Assembly (NCBI GenBank): GCA_024640085.1
Contig: JAHEFR010000009.1
Coordinates: forward strand, 1-64,000
Direction: 5' to 3'
From: Gammaproteobacteria bacterium
GTDB lineage: Bacteria; Pseudomonadota; Gammaproteobacteria; Steroidobacterales; XN24
DNA length: 64,000 bases
Under the pieces are notes generated by a model. The model made no database searches, was not told the origin of the DNA, and saw only the letters and a program-made list of their open reading frames with translations. Of the stretch, positions 46,728-55,041 are shown piece after piece. The position numbers and the translations under genes are program-made. Each line of letters begins with the position of its first letter. Within the stretch, counting starts at the first letter, position 1.

Positions 46728-47783
46728 CTAGCCGAAGTTGATCTTGGCCTCCAGGTCGGTGGCCGAGTCCGCGTTGGCCAGGGCGGTCTCCAGGTCGATC
46801 TTGCCGTCCCGGTATAGCTGGTGCAGCGAGTCGTCGAAACTCTGCATCCCGGCTTCCATGCTCTCGCGCAACGCTTCCTTCACACCGGTGATGTCTCCCT
46901 TCATGGTCAGATCGGCCACGTGGGGCGTATTAAGCAGCACCTCTACCGCCGGCACGCGCTTCCTGTCCCTGCCTATGACCAGTCGCTGGGCAACGATGGC
47001 GTTCAGGTAGTGGGACAGGTCCATGAAGATCTGCCGGTGCTGGGACTGGGGAAACATGTTGATGATCCGGTCCAGGGTCTCGGACGAGTTATTGGCGTGG
47101 AGGGTGGCGATACACAGGTGGCCAGTGCCCGCGAGGGTGATGGCCGCCTGCATGGTCTCCCGATCCCGGATCTCGCCGATCACCACGACGTCCGGGGCCT
47201 CGCGCATCGCGCTTTTGAGAGCCCGCGCGTAGGACCTGGTATCCAGCCCGAGTTCGCGCTGGTTGACCATGGACTGCTTGTTCGGATGGAGGAACTCGAT
47301 GGGTTCCTCGATGGTGACGATATGGTTAGAGGTGTTCTCGTTGCGATGATTGATCATCGCGGCGATGGTGGTGGACTTGCCGGAGCCCGTCGCGCCCACC
47401 ATCAGCACCATGCCGCGTTTGTCCATGGAGAGCTTGGTCAGGATCTCCGGGACGTGGATCCCGTCCAGCCGCGGAACGTCGAGCGTGACAAAACGAAGGA
47501 CCATGGCCAGGTTGCCGCGCTGGTAGAAGACATTGGCCCGATACCGGCCCAGCCCGGGCCTGGAGATGGCGAAATCGATCTCCAGCTCTTTGTTCAGCAG
47601 GGCGATCTGGTCTTCCGTCATGACGCCATGGGCGGCGCCGTGGACCTGATCGACGGTCAATTCTTCCTTGCCCAGGGGCATGATCTGCCCCTCGATCTTG
47701 ATCTTGATGGGCGATTTCGGAGTAAAGAACAGATCAGACGCATTCTTCTCCGTCATCAACTTGAGGAGGGGAGTGATATCCAT
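46728..47783 (-). CDS. second PilU-like type IV pilus retraction ATPase
   Basis: The 351-residue hexameric secretion ATPase-type protein has Walker A GATGSGKSTT, Asp box IVTIEEPIEFLH, Walker B GEIRDRETM and the His box GHLCIATLHAN. Compared with PilT it lacks the AIRNLIRE motif; compared with PilU it is shorter and lacks the acidic C-terminal tail. It is a third member beside pilT and pilU on the same strand, 15 bases after pilU. It may tune retraction strength or act on pili under special conditions; this is inference. Confidence 0.9.
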   Translation of the reverse strand: MDITPLLKLMTEKNASDLFFTPKSPIKIKIEGQIMPLGKEELTVDQVHGAAHGVMTEDQIALLNKELEIDFAISRPGLGRYRANVFYQRGNLAMVLRFVTLDVPRLDGIHVPEILTKLSMDKRGMVLMVGATGSGKSTTIAAMINHRNENTSNHIVTIEEPIEFLHPNKQSMVNQRELGLDTRSYARALKSAMREAPDVVVIGEIRDRETMQAAITLAGTGHLCIATLHANNSSETLDRIINMFPQSQHRQIFMDLSHYLNAIVAQRLVIGRDRKRVPAVEVLLNTPHVADLTMKGDITGVKEALRESMEAGMQSFDDSLHQLYRDGKIDLETALANADSATDLEAKINFG

Positions 47784-47798
47784 CGTAAACCTGCGTCC

Positions 47799-48995
47799 CT
47801 ATTTTGCGGACGGGTAGCTTATTTCCCGTTCCATGTCCTTCTCTGACTTGTAATAGGAGTCGTCGTCCTCGCTAACCAGCTCGAACTCCGAATCTACTTC
47901 CTTGGCGCCCCGCTTGCTCTCGAGCTTGATCCTGAGCCGGACCTCGTTCATGGAGTCGGAGTTTCGCAGTGCCTCCTCGTAGGAGATGACGCCCTCTTCG
48001 TAGAGATCGTACAGAGACTGGTCGAAAGTGCGCATGCCCAGCCGAGTCGACTTGGCCATGACTTCCTTGATCTGGGCTACCTCGCCCTTGAAGATCAGGT
48101 CGGCGATCAACGGCGAGTTGAGCATGACCTCCATGGCGGCGATCCGGCCACTTCCGCTCTCCCGCGGCAGCAACCGCTGGGAGACGAAGGCTTTCATGTT
48201 CAGTGACAGATCCATCAACAGCTGATCGCGCTTCTCTTCCGGGAAGAAATTGATGATCCGGTCCAGGGCCTGGTTGGCGCTGTTGGCGTGCAGGGTAGCC
48301 AGGCACAGGTGACCGGTCTCCGCGAACTGGATCCCGTACTCCATGGTGTCCCGGTCCCGTATCTCACCGATCAGGATGACGTCCGGCGCCTGTCGCAGGG
48401 TGTTCTTCAGCGCCACATGCCAACCATCCGTGTCGACGCCGATTTCCCGCTGGGTGACGACGCAGCCCCGGTGCTCGTGCACGTATTCGATGGGATCCTC
48501 GATGGTGATGATGTGGCCGTGTGAGTTGGCATTGCGGTGACCGACCATGGCCGCCAGAGAGGTCGACTTACCGGTGCCCGTGCCACCCACGAGAATAACC
48601 AGGCCACGCTTGGTCATGACGATGTCTTTAAGGATCGGCGGTAGATCGAGTTCCTCCAGCGTGGGGATCTCGGTATTGATGGTGCGGCAGACGCAGCCGA
48701 CGTTGCCCTGCTGAACGAAGGCGCTTACGCGGAATCGGCCGATATTCGGCGGCGCGATCGCGAAATTGCACTCCTTGGTGGCATCGAAAGCCTTGGTCTG
48801 GCGGTCGTTCATGATCGCCCGCACCAGGGTGTTGCTCTGCTGCGCGCTGAGCGGCTGTTCAGTCACCGGCTTGATCTCGCCGTCGACCTTGATCGCGGGC
48901 GGGAAACCCGTGGTGATGAACAGGTCCGATCCGTCCGCCTTCTTGAGGCGACGGAGCAAGTCCTGCATGAGTCGAATGCCCTGGTCTCTGTCCAT
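47799..48995 (-). CDS. pilU: type IV pilus retraction ATPase PilU
   Basis: The 398-residue protein aligns well with PilU (NFAIAPPNIGRFRVSAF, GTGTGKSTSLAAMVGHRN, GHIITIEDPIEYVHEHRGCVVTQREIG, FAETGHLCLATLHAN). A 39-residue acidic tail after KLESKRG is also PilU-like though longer than in Pseudomonas. PilU assists PilT-driven retraction against high load. It lies between pilT and the third ATPase; the gap to pilT is 93 bases. Confidence 0.94.
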   Translation of the reverse strand: MDRDQGIRLMQDLLRRLKKADGSDLFITTGFPPAIKVDGEIKPVTEQPLSAQQSNTLVRAIMNDRQTKAFDATKECNFAIAPPNIGRFRVSAFVQQGNVGCVCRTINTEIPTLEELDLPPILKDIVMTKRGLVILVGGTGTGKSTSLAAMVGHRNANSHGHIITIEDPIEYVHEHRGCVVTQREIGVDTDGWHVALKNTLRQAPDVILIGEIRDRDTMEYGIQFAETGHLCLATLHANSANQALDRIINFFPEEKRDQLLMDLSLNMKAFVSQRLLPRESGSGRIAAMEVMLNSPLIADLIFKGEVAQIKEVMAKSTRLGMRTFDQSLYDLYEEGVISYEEALRNSDSMNEVRLRIKLESKRGAKEVDSEFELVSEDDDSYYKSEKDMEREISYPSAK

Positions 48996-49088
48996 ATCGT
49001 TTCAGATCCCGTGTTCGGTCACCTGGCCGCCCGATTGACACGCACCCGACCGTCGGCGCGCGTCGATGTCCGATGTCGACGGGGGGCC

Positions 49089-50129
49089 CTAAAACGCCTC
49101 CTTGTTTTGCGCCTTGTAGCGCGCCTCTTCGCGGCTGACGAGGCCTTTCGCGAGGAGGTCCTGGAGGCACTGATCCAGTGTCTGCATGCCGACGCCGTGC
49201 CCGGTCTGGATAGCCGAGTACATCTGCGCGATCTTCCCTTCACGGATGAGATTCCGGATCGCCGCCGTGCCGATCATGATCTCGTGGGCGGCGATTCGCC
49301 CGCCGCCGTTCTTCTTCAGCAACGCCTGGGATATCACGGCGCGCAGTGATTCCGACAACATGGATCGCACCATGTCCTTCTCGCCCGCGGGGAAGACGTC
49401 GACGATTCGGTCAATGGTCTTGGCCGCGGAACTGGTGTGGAGCGTGGCGAAGACCAGATGGCCGGTCTCCGCAGCCGTCAGCGCAAGGCGGATGGTCTCG
49501 AGGTCACGCATCTCGCCAACGAGGATGACGTCCGGGTCTTCTCGCAAGGCCGAGCGTAGAGCCTCGTTGAATCCCAGCGTGTCCCGGTGGACCTCTCGCT
49601 GGTTGATCAGGCAGCGCCGGCTCTCGTGGACGAATTCGATCGGGTCCTCGATTGTGAGGATGTGATCCGGCCGGTTGTCATTGACGTAATCGATCATCGC
49701 AGCCAGGGTGGTGGACTTGCCCGATCCCGTCGGGCCGGTGACCAGCACGATGCCGCGAGGGTACATCGATATGTCCTTGAAAATCTTCGGAGCGGCAAGA
49801 TCTTCAAGGGTCTGGATGATGGACGGGATGGTCCGGAACACCGCGCCCGCGCCGCGGGCCTGATTGAAAGCATTGACCCGGAATCGGGCCAGGTCGGGGA
49901 TTTCGAACGAGAAGTCCGTTTCGAAGAACTCCTCGTAGGCCTTCCGCTGCTTGTCGTTCATGATGTCGTAGATCATGCTGTGCACTTCCTTGTGCGACAT
50001 TTCAGGCATATTGATCCGTTTTATGTCCCCGTCAACACGGATCATCGGCGGTACGCCGGAGGACAGGTGCAGGTCCGAGGCCTTGTTCTTCACCGCGAAC
50101 GTCAGCAGTTGGTCGATCTCGACAGCCAT
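49089..50129 (-). CDS. pilT: type IV pilus retraction ATPase PilT
   Basis: The 346-residue protein is closely PilT-like: LLTFAVKNKASDLHLSSG at the N-terminus, GPTGSGKSTTLAAMIDY (Walker A), ILTIEDPIEFVHESRRCLINQREVH (Asp box), GEMRDLETI (Walker B), HLVFATLHTSSA and the retraction-specific AIRNLIREGK motif. It powers depolymerisation of the pilus. It is divergent from yggS with a 96-base gap, as in Pseudomonas. First gene of a three-ATPase minus-strand unit. Confidence 0.96.
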   Translation of the reverse strand: MAVEIDQLLTFAVKNKASDLHLSSGVPPMIRVDGDIKRINMPEMSHKEVHSMIYDIMNDKQRKAYEEFFETDFSFEIPDLARFRVNAFNQARGAGAVFRTIPSIIQTLEDLAAPKIFKDISMYPRGIVLVTGPTGSGKSTTLAAMIDYVNDNRPDHILTIEDPIEFVHESRRCLINQREVHRDTLGFNEALRSALREDPDVILVGEMRDLETIRLALTAAETGHLVFATLHTSSAAKTIDRIVDVFPAGEKDMVRSMLSESLRAVISQALLKKNGGGRIAAHEIMIGTAAIRNLIREGKIAQMYSAIQTGHGVGMQTLDQCLQDLLAKGLVSREEARYKAQNKEAF

Positions 50130-50225
50130 GAGGGCTCCTTCAGGTTATGCTGTCCGGCACCGCGGAACATTACGTTATGTAAACATACGGCAGGCAGAGT
50201 ATAGCGAAGGCCGGCGGCCCAAAAC

Positions 50226-50918
50226 ATGACGCATTTCTCACAAAGGCTCGCCCAGGTTCAGGAAAGGATTTCGGCGGCCTGTCAACGATTTGGAAGAAAT
50301 CATGAAGAAATCACTTTGCTTGCAGTCAGCAAGCAACACCCGGCCGCTGCGGTCAGGGAGGCAGCCGGCTGCGGGCTGCGGTCCTTCGGCGAAAATTTCA
50401 TTCAGGAAGCGGTGGAGAAGACCAGGGCGCTAGAAGACCTCCAGCTGGAATGGCATTTCATCGGCCATCTGCAGTCGAACAAGACACGGCTGGCAGCCAC
50501 CTGTTTCCAGTGGGTCCAGTCCGTGGACCGGCAAAGGATCGCGCGGCGACTGGACGCTCATCGCCCACATCACGCGCCACCGCTGAACGTCTGCATCCAG
50601 GTGTCTCTGGAGGACGAGCCCGGCAAGGGAGGGGTCCGGGAGGACGACGTCCGCCCCCTGGCGGAAGCGATTTCCGGCCTGCCCCGACTCCGCCTCAGGG
50701 GCTTGATGAGTATTCCGCCGCCGACTCCGGATCTGGAGGCCCAGCGAGCCTATTTTGGACGGCTGCGACGCCTGAGGGACGATCTCTCCCGGGACGGCCT
50801 GGCGTTGGACACGCTTTCGATGGGTATGTCGGACGACCTCGAGGCGGCGGTGGCGGAGGGTTCGACCATGCTGAGGATCGGGACTGCACTGTTCGGACCA
50901 CGCACACGGACTGGTTAG
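50226..50918 (+). CDS. yggS: YggS/PLPBP pyridoxal phosphate homeostasis protein
   Basis: The 230-residue single-domain PLP-binding protein has the PLP lysine in LLAVSKQHPA, then RSFGENFIQEAVEK, WHFIGHLQSNKTR and a C-terminal STMLRIGTALFG. The family keeps the free PLP pool in balance. It precedes proC by 55 bases, the conserved neighbour. The residue after the lysine motif is QHP rather than the common TKP/TKS. Confidence 0.94.
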   Translation: MTHFSQRLAQVQERISAACQRFGRNHEEITLLAVSKQHPAAAVREAAGCGLRSFGENFIQEAVEKTRALEDLQLEWHFIGHLQSNKTRLAATCFQWVQSVDRQRIARRLDAHRPHHAPPLNVCIQVSLEDEPGKGGVREDDVRPLAEAISGLPRLRLRGLMSIPPPTPDLEAQRAYFGRLRRLRDDLSRDGLALDTLSMGMSDDLEAAVAEGSTMLRIGTALFGPRTRTG

Positions 50919-50973
50919 GGCGGCGATCGGAAGATATCCTTCCCGGCTTCTGACATCGGGGGACGACGGGACG

Positions 50974-51798
50974 ATGGAACAAGACGTGAGACTCGCCTTC
51001 GTCGGCGGCGGCAACATGGCCGCCAGTCTGGTCGGGGGACTCATCTCTGATGGCCTTGGCGCCGGCCGCATCCGGGTTGCCGACCCGGACCCGTCCCGGC
51101 GCGCCTGGCTGGGCGAAAAATACGGCGTCGAGGCCGTGGCCGACAACATGGCTGCAGTGACCGGGGCCGATGTGGTCGTTCTTGCCGTCAAGCCCCAGGC
51201 GGCTCATGTCGCCCTGAAGGCCCTGGCGCCGGCCGACGACGACGTTCTCTACCTTTCCGTGATCGCGGGTATCCGGGAGGTGGACCTGCGCCGGTGGCTC
51301 GCCACCCGCGGGCCGATCGTCCGCGCCATGCCGAACACGCCCGCCCTGCTCGGGTGTGGCGTGACCGCCCTGTTTGCCAGCGGGTCGGTGAAGGAAGACC
51401 GGAGAGAGCTGGCGGAGGGCATCATGAGGGCTGCCGGGGCGGTGGTATGGGTGCCTGAGGAGTCATTGCTGGATCCGGTGACTGCCTTGTCCGGGAGTGG
51501 CCCGGCGTATTTCTTTCTTCTCATGGAGGTCATGAACCGGACCGGCGTAGAGATGGGACTGATGCCGGAAACCGCGAGACTGCTGACCCTTGAGACTGCG
51601 CTGGGAGCAGCACGGATGGCGCTCGAGTCGGACGCCGACGTGGCCGAGCTGCGCGCCCGTGTGACGTCCCCCGGGGGGACCACCGCCGCCGCAATGTCGG
51701 TACTCGAATCCAGTGGCGCTCCGGATGCGATCCGGAAGGCGGTCAAGACCGCCAGGGAAAGAGCCAGTGAACTGGCGGAAGAATATGGCGGCATCTAG
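50974..51798 (+). CDS. proC: pyrroline-5-carboxylate reductase
   Basis: ProC reduces P5C to proline with NAD(P)H. The 274 residues carry GGGNMAASLVGGL (Rossmann), VLAVKPQ, MPNTPALLGCG and ALSGSGPAYFFLLMEV, and PGGTTAAAMSVLE near the end. With rocD at 57 kb it could route ornithine to proline. A degenerate MITE-like repeat lies between it and yggT. Confidence 0.96.
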   Translation: MEQDVRLAFVGGGNMAASLVGGLISDGLGAGRIRVADPDPSRRAWLGEKYGVEAVADNMAAVTGADVVVLAVKPQAAHVALKALAPADDDVLYLSVIAGIREVDLRRWLATRGPIVRAMPNTPALLGCGVTALFASGSVKEDRRELAEGIMRAAGAVVWVPEESLLDPVTALSGSGPAYFFLLMEVMNRTGVEMGLMPETARLLTLETALGAARMALESDADVAELRARVTSPGGTTAAAMSVLESSGAPDAIRKAVKTARERASELAEEYGGI

Positions 51799-51977
51799 CA
51801 CACAGCTCTTTCTGTGGGAAACGGCCAGACGGCAGGCGACCGAAGGGGAGCACTGCAAGACACAAGAGGGATCGGGAGACCGGCGCCCTGATATCGTCCC
51901 CGGTATGTCACGGTTCCGGCGATTGGCCGCTCGCGTGGGTTGCCGGAGCAATATCCGGGCATGTGTCAACAGGCCCT
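51799..51977. repeat. degenerate MITE-like repeat, right end clear
   Basis: The right end (51953-51977) reads CGGGCATGTGTCAACAGGCCCT, nearly the same as the right end of the element at 18575-18712 (CGGGCATGTATTAACAGGCCCT). Both also share the internal 9-mer GGCCAGACG (51834 here, 18626 there). The left terminal repeat is not recognisable, so the left limit given is only the proC stop. It lies 14 bases before the yggT ATG. I see no gene in the interval. Confidence 0.5.
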
Positions 51978-51991
51978 AGACGGGGAATATC

Positions 51992-52540
51992 ATGAGTGCG
52001 CCGCTGATCTTTATCGCAAAGACCCTGACCGAGCTTTACATCCTCTGCTTCCTGCTGCGCTTTGTACTGCAGGTGACCCGCGCGGATTTCCACAACCCCC
52101 TGTCCCAGTTCATCGTTCGCATAACCAACCCCGTGCTCATCCCCCTGCGTCGTATTGTCCCGGGCTTCCGGGGTCTCGATATGTCCTCAGTCGTCGTGAT
52201 CGCGCTGCTGGAGATCATGGTCACTGCCATGCTCTTTTCCCTGAAGACGGGGGTAAGCCCGACGGCGATCGCGATCCTCTACTACGCCGTACTCCGCACC
52301 GTCGTGACCATACTGCGGATGTATGTGTTTTCGATCCTGATCTACGCCCTGATGAGCTTCGTCAATCCGGGCACCTACAATCCCCTGACCAGCGTGCTGG
52401 CGAGCATTTGCGAACCCCTGCTCCGCCCCGTCAGGCGGATCATTCCGCCGATCGGTGGTCTCGACCTGTCCCCATTGTTCGTGATCATCGGATTGCAGGC
52501 GCTGATCATGGCGGTGCCGTTGCCGGGAGTGTTGCATTGA
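51992..52540 (+). CDS. YggT family membrane protein
   Basis: The 182-residue protein is made of two YggT repeats, each a pair of hydrophobic helices followed by the hallmark NPLxxxLxxxxxPLLxPxRRIxP (here NPVLIPLRRIVPGFRGLD and EPLLRPVRRIIPPIGGLD). The family is linked to cell division or osmotic tolerance in some bacteria, not firmly. It starts 14 bases after the end of the degenerate repeat and overlaps the yggU start by four bases. Confidence 0.92.
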   Translation: MSAPLIFIAKTLTELYILCFLLRFVLQVTRADFHNPLSQFIVRITNPVLIPLRRIVPGFRGLDMSSVVVIALLEIMVTAMLFSLKTGVSPTAIAILYYAVLRTVVTILRMYVFSILIYALMSFVNPGTYNPLTSVLASICEPLLRPVRRIIPPIGGLDLSPLFVIIGLQALIMAVPLPGVLH

Positions 52541-52839
52541 GCGGGGATGGCCCGTGTCGCTGGCGCGGCGTGACCCTCGTCTGCAACCTCCGCATACAGC
52601 CGCGGGGCGGGCGAGACCGGTTCGCCGGCCGCGTTGGTGAACGCCTCAAGATCCGGGTCGGTTGTTCTCCCATAGACGGCGCCGCCAACGAAGCGCTGCT
52701 GCGATTCCTCTCCGACCAGTGCGGGGTCGCCAGATCGGCCGTACGCCTCGTCGCCGGAGAGAGGAGCCGGAACAAGACTGTGGAGATCGAATCGCCAGGC
52801 AAATTACCGTCAGAAATGCGCGAATGTATGGATAATTGA
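52537..52839 (+). CDS. DUF167 (YggU) family protein
   Basis: The 100-residue protein belongs to the DUF167 family: VCNLRIQPRGGRDRFAG, LKIRVGCSPIDGAANEALLRFLS and VAGERSRNKTVEIES. The start is a TTG overlapping the yggT stop; no ATG is suitable nearby. Function unknown; the gene is a standard partner of yggT. In Pseudomonas metX and metW follow; here a DUF4426 lipoprotein gene comes next. Confidence 0.88.
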   Translation: MSGDGPCRWRGVTLVCNLRIQPRGGRDRFAGRVGERLKIRVGCSPIDGAANEALLRFLSDQCGVARSAVRLVAGERSRNKTVEIESPGKLPSEMRECMDN

Positions 52840-52906
52840 AGGTGCGTTTACGCTATAGTTACGCTGTATATCCCGACCTCCCGCCAGAATGACAAGGCTT
52901 TGCCCC

Positions 52907-53401
52907 ATGAAGTTGACCGGTTTGCGACTCGCGCTCATGGTGATTTTCGCGATGACGGTCGCGGCCTGCGGCCAGGGCCAGAGCGGCAGCGAAGGCGCCG
53001 AACCGGCAACCGAGATGACGCGCCGCAGCTTCTCCGATTTCGGCGACTTCGTCGTCCACTACAATGCCCAGGCCACCGAAATGCTTCCGCCGGATGTCGC
53101 GCGGGCCTACGGGATCCAGCGCAGCGAGAATCGCGCCCTGGTAACCGTCAGCGTGCTCAGGAAAGAGGAAGGCACGATTGGTCAGTCGGTCGCTGCGGCT
53201 ATCACGATCGAAGCCAGTAACCTGACCGGTCAGCTCAAGTCCGTCCAGACTCGGGAAATCGAGGAATCGGGCGCTATCTACTATATCGGCGAGATCGGGG
53301 TCGCCAACCGGGAGACCCTGATCTTCGACATTTCGGTCCGGCCAGAGGGAGAATCGAAATCGTTCAGGATCAAGTTCCGCCAGCAGTTCTATACGAGCTG
53401 A
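52907..53401 (+). CDS. DUF4426 lipoprotein
   Basis: The 164-residue protein has a lipoprotein signal (hydrophobic stretch ending TVAAC, cysteine near residue 21), then a DUF4426 domain with FGDFVVHYNAQATEMLPPDVARAYGI and IYYIGEIGVANRETLIFDI. An earlier ATG at 52889 is possible; 52907 has AAGG nine bases ahead. DUF4426 genes commonly follow yggTU/metXW in pseudomonads. Function is unknown; it should sit in the outer membrane facing the periplasm. Confidence 0.85.
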   Translation: MKLTGLRLALMVIFAMTVAACGQGQSGSEGAEPATEMTRRSFSDFGDFVVHYNAQATEMLPPDVARAYGIQRSENRALVTVSVLRKEEGTIGQSVAAAITIEASNLTGQLKSVQTREIEESGAIYYIGEIGVANRETLIFDISVRPEGESKSFRIKFRQQFYTS

Positions 53402-53537
53402 TGAGTGAGGAGATGTAAGAAACGAATCCGGACCGTCGCTCGATCGGTCCAGGGCCCGCGAGGGCAAACCCAATGAATTGTGGTATTTTCGAGCACCGTC
53501 ACCCAACCATCGTTTTCGACTAACCGAGGGGATACAC

Positions 53538-53876
53538 ATGGCTGCCAAGAAGAAGGCATCGACCAAGGCCGCGCCGAAGCCGCCCACCAAAAGCGAGATC
53601 ATCGGCTCAATTGCAGACAAGACCGGATTGACGCGCAAGGACGTCAGCGCCGTATTCGACAATCTGAACGCGATCATCAAGAGGAATGTCGGCCGCCGGG
53701 GGCCGGGGGAATTCACCGTTCCCGGCTTGCTGAAAATCCGCGTGGTCAAGAAACCCGCCACCAAGGCGCGCAAGGGAGTCAATCCCTTCACTGGCGAGGA
53801 GATGATCTTCAAAGCCAAACCGGCCCGCAAGGCAGTGAAGCTGACGGCCCTGAAGGGCCTGAAAGACATGCTCTGA
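53538..53876 (+). CDS. HU-family DNA-binding protein with lysine-rich tail
   Basis: The 112-residue nucleoid protein opens with a basic N-terminal tail (AAKKKASTKAAPKP), followed by a helical HU domain (SEIIGSIADKTGLTRKDVSAVF) and beta-arm (FTVPGLLKIRVVKKPATKARKGVNPFTGEEM). Ordinary HU is about 90 residues; the extra N-terminal lysine/alanine stretch puts it in the extended HU/IHF-like group. GAGGGG precedes the ATG. A strong terminator follows at 53901-53926. Confidence 0.92.
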   Translation: MAAKKKASTKAAPKPPTKSEIIGSIADKTGLTRKDVSAVFDNLNAIIKRNVGRRGPGEFTVPGLLKIRVVKKPATKARKGVNPFTGEEMIFKAKPARKAVKLTALKGLKDML

Positions 53877-53900
53877 GATCGGCCGACGACGGCAACGAAG

Positions 53901-53926
53901 CGCCCGGCCCTCGCCGGGCGTTTTCG
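53901..53926 (+). terminator. intrinsic terminator after the HU-like gene
   Basis: CGCCCGGC pairs with GCCGGGCG around CCTC, followed by TTTTCGTT. The hairpin lies 24 bases after the HU-like stop. The TerB-like gene, on the other strand, ends at 53927, so it may also help stop that transcript. Confidence 0.9.
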
Positions 53927-54391
53927 TTATGCGCCCTTCTCGGCGAGCAGTCGGTCCATGAGAGTCACGTATTCTGCTCTGGGGACGTAGATGAGGTCGG
54001 CGATCTTGCCGAGGAGGTGTCGCTCGTACTTGTCGATCTCCCCGTCCGCCAGCGCGATTCTTATCAGCATCTCCAGGACGAGGAGTTTCTGACCGGGATC
54101 AAAGGACTCATGGATCTCTCGGGTGAATTCCTGTAATGACACGGCCTCATCGGCCCGCTGCCCCCCCAGCCCCAGGAGGTCTTCCGCCTGGCTCTTCTCG
54201 AGGAAGAAATGCGACTCGAGAAGCTGCCGGATGACCTGCCGCTCCTCGGGCGCCTCCGTGAAGTCCGCGCGTGCCATTTCTACAAGCAACGCCGCCACCG
54301 CGACGCGGACGCCGGTCTGCCGGGCCTCTTCGGGCGCCTCCCCCGTGTCTTCCAGCGCCGATCGCAGGAACTCGCGAAGTTTTCCGATCAT
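53927..54391 (-). CDS. TerB-like tellurite resistance domain protein
   Basis: The 154-residue helical protein resembles the TerB/DjlA-type family: VAVAALLVEMARADFTEAPEERQVIRQLL and LEMLIRIALADGEIDKYERHLLGKIADLI, with acidic residues that may bind a metal. Despite the name, such stand-alone proteins are not evidence for tellurite resistance. The start overlaps the hydrolase stop (ATGA); the upstream open frame to 54586 is not conserved-looking. Confidence 0.85.
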   Translation of the reverse strand: MIGKLREFLRSALEDTGEAPEEARQTGVRVAVAALLVEMARADFTEAPEERQVIRQLLESHFFLEKSQAEDLLGLGGQRADEAVSLQEFTREIHESFDPGQKLLVLEMLIRIALADGEIDKYERHLLGKIADLIYVPRAEYVTLMDRLLAEKGA

Positions 54392-55041
54392 GTATCCTCG
54401 CAAGCGGGCGCCCGGGAACGCAGGAAACCTTCCACTGCTTCCCGCAACCGGCTCAATCGGCCGTGGAAGAAATGGTCCGTATCCGCCATCAGCTCCAGCT
54501 GAGGCTCCGGCAGGATGCCGGATGCCCAGGCCGCCACCTGTCTGCTGTCCACCAGTTCGTCTCTTTCTCCCTGCACGATAAGCCAAGGGCAGGACGGCCG
54601 CGACAGACTCGATACATCGAACCGATGAATGGGCGGCGCCACGGTCATCAGGCAGGCGGGCCCGGCCCGGGCGGCGCCTCTCAGGGCGACGATCGCTCCG
54701 AAGGAGAATCCGCCTAGCCAGAGTTCGGCCGCCGGCCAGCGTTCCCGCGCCCAGCCGACGACCGCCAGCACATCCTCGATCTCGCCCTCCCCTTCGTCGT
54801 ACCCGCCCTGGCTGGCGCCCACGCCACGGAAGTTGAACCTGACCGCCGGGCGATTCAGCCGGTTCACCGCACGGCAGAGTGTGTGAACCACCTTGTTATT
54901 CATGGTGCCATGATAGAGCGGGTGCGGATGGCAGATCACCGCCACGGCATCCGTATGGGCCTCGTCCCCTTGCTCCACAGTCGCCTCGAGACGGCCCGCC
55001 GGGCCGTCGATCAGCGCATCACGAGACTCCACCCGTTTCAC
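54388..55041 (-). CDS. alpha/beta hydrolase (COG2945-like)
   Basis: The 217-residue hydrolase has CHPHPLYHGTMNNKVV (typical of the YghX/COG2945 group), the nucleophile motif GFSFGAIVAL, and a late histidine in DHFFHG. The GDSL motif is absent. Substrate unknown. It overlaps the antiporter gene upstream by four bases and the TerB-like gene downstream, making a three-gene unit. Confidence 0.88.
   Translation of the reverse strand: MKRVESRDALIDGPAGRLEATVEQGDEAHTDAVAVICHPHPLYHGTMNNKVVHTLCRAVNRLNRPAVRFNFRGVGASQGGYDEGEGEIEDVLAVVGWARERWPAAELWLGGFSFGAIVALRGAARAGPACLMTVAPPIHRFDVSSLSRPSCPWLIVQGERDELVDSRQVAAWASGILPEPQLELMADTDHFFHGRLSRLREAVEGFLRSRAPACEDT

Noticed and set aside
53927-54391. Tellurite resistance locus
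   Set aside because: Only a stand-alone TerB-like domain is present; no terA/C/D/E genes.
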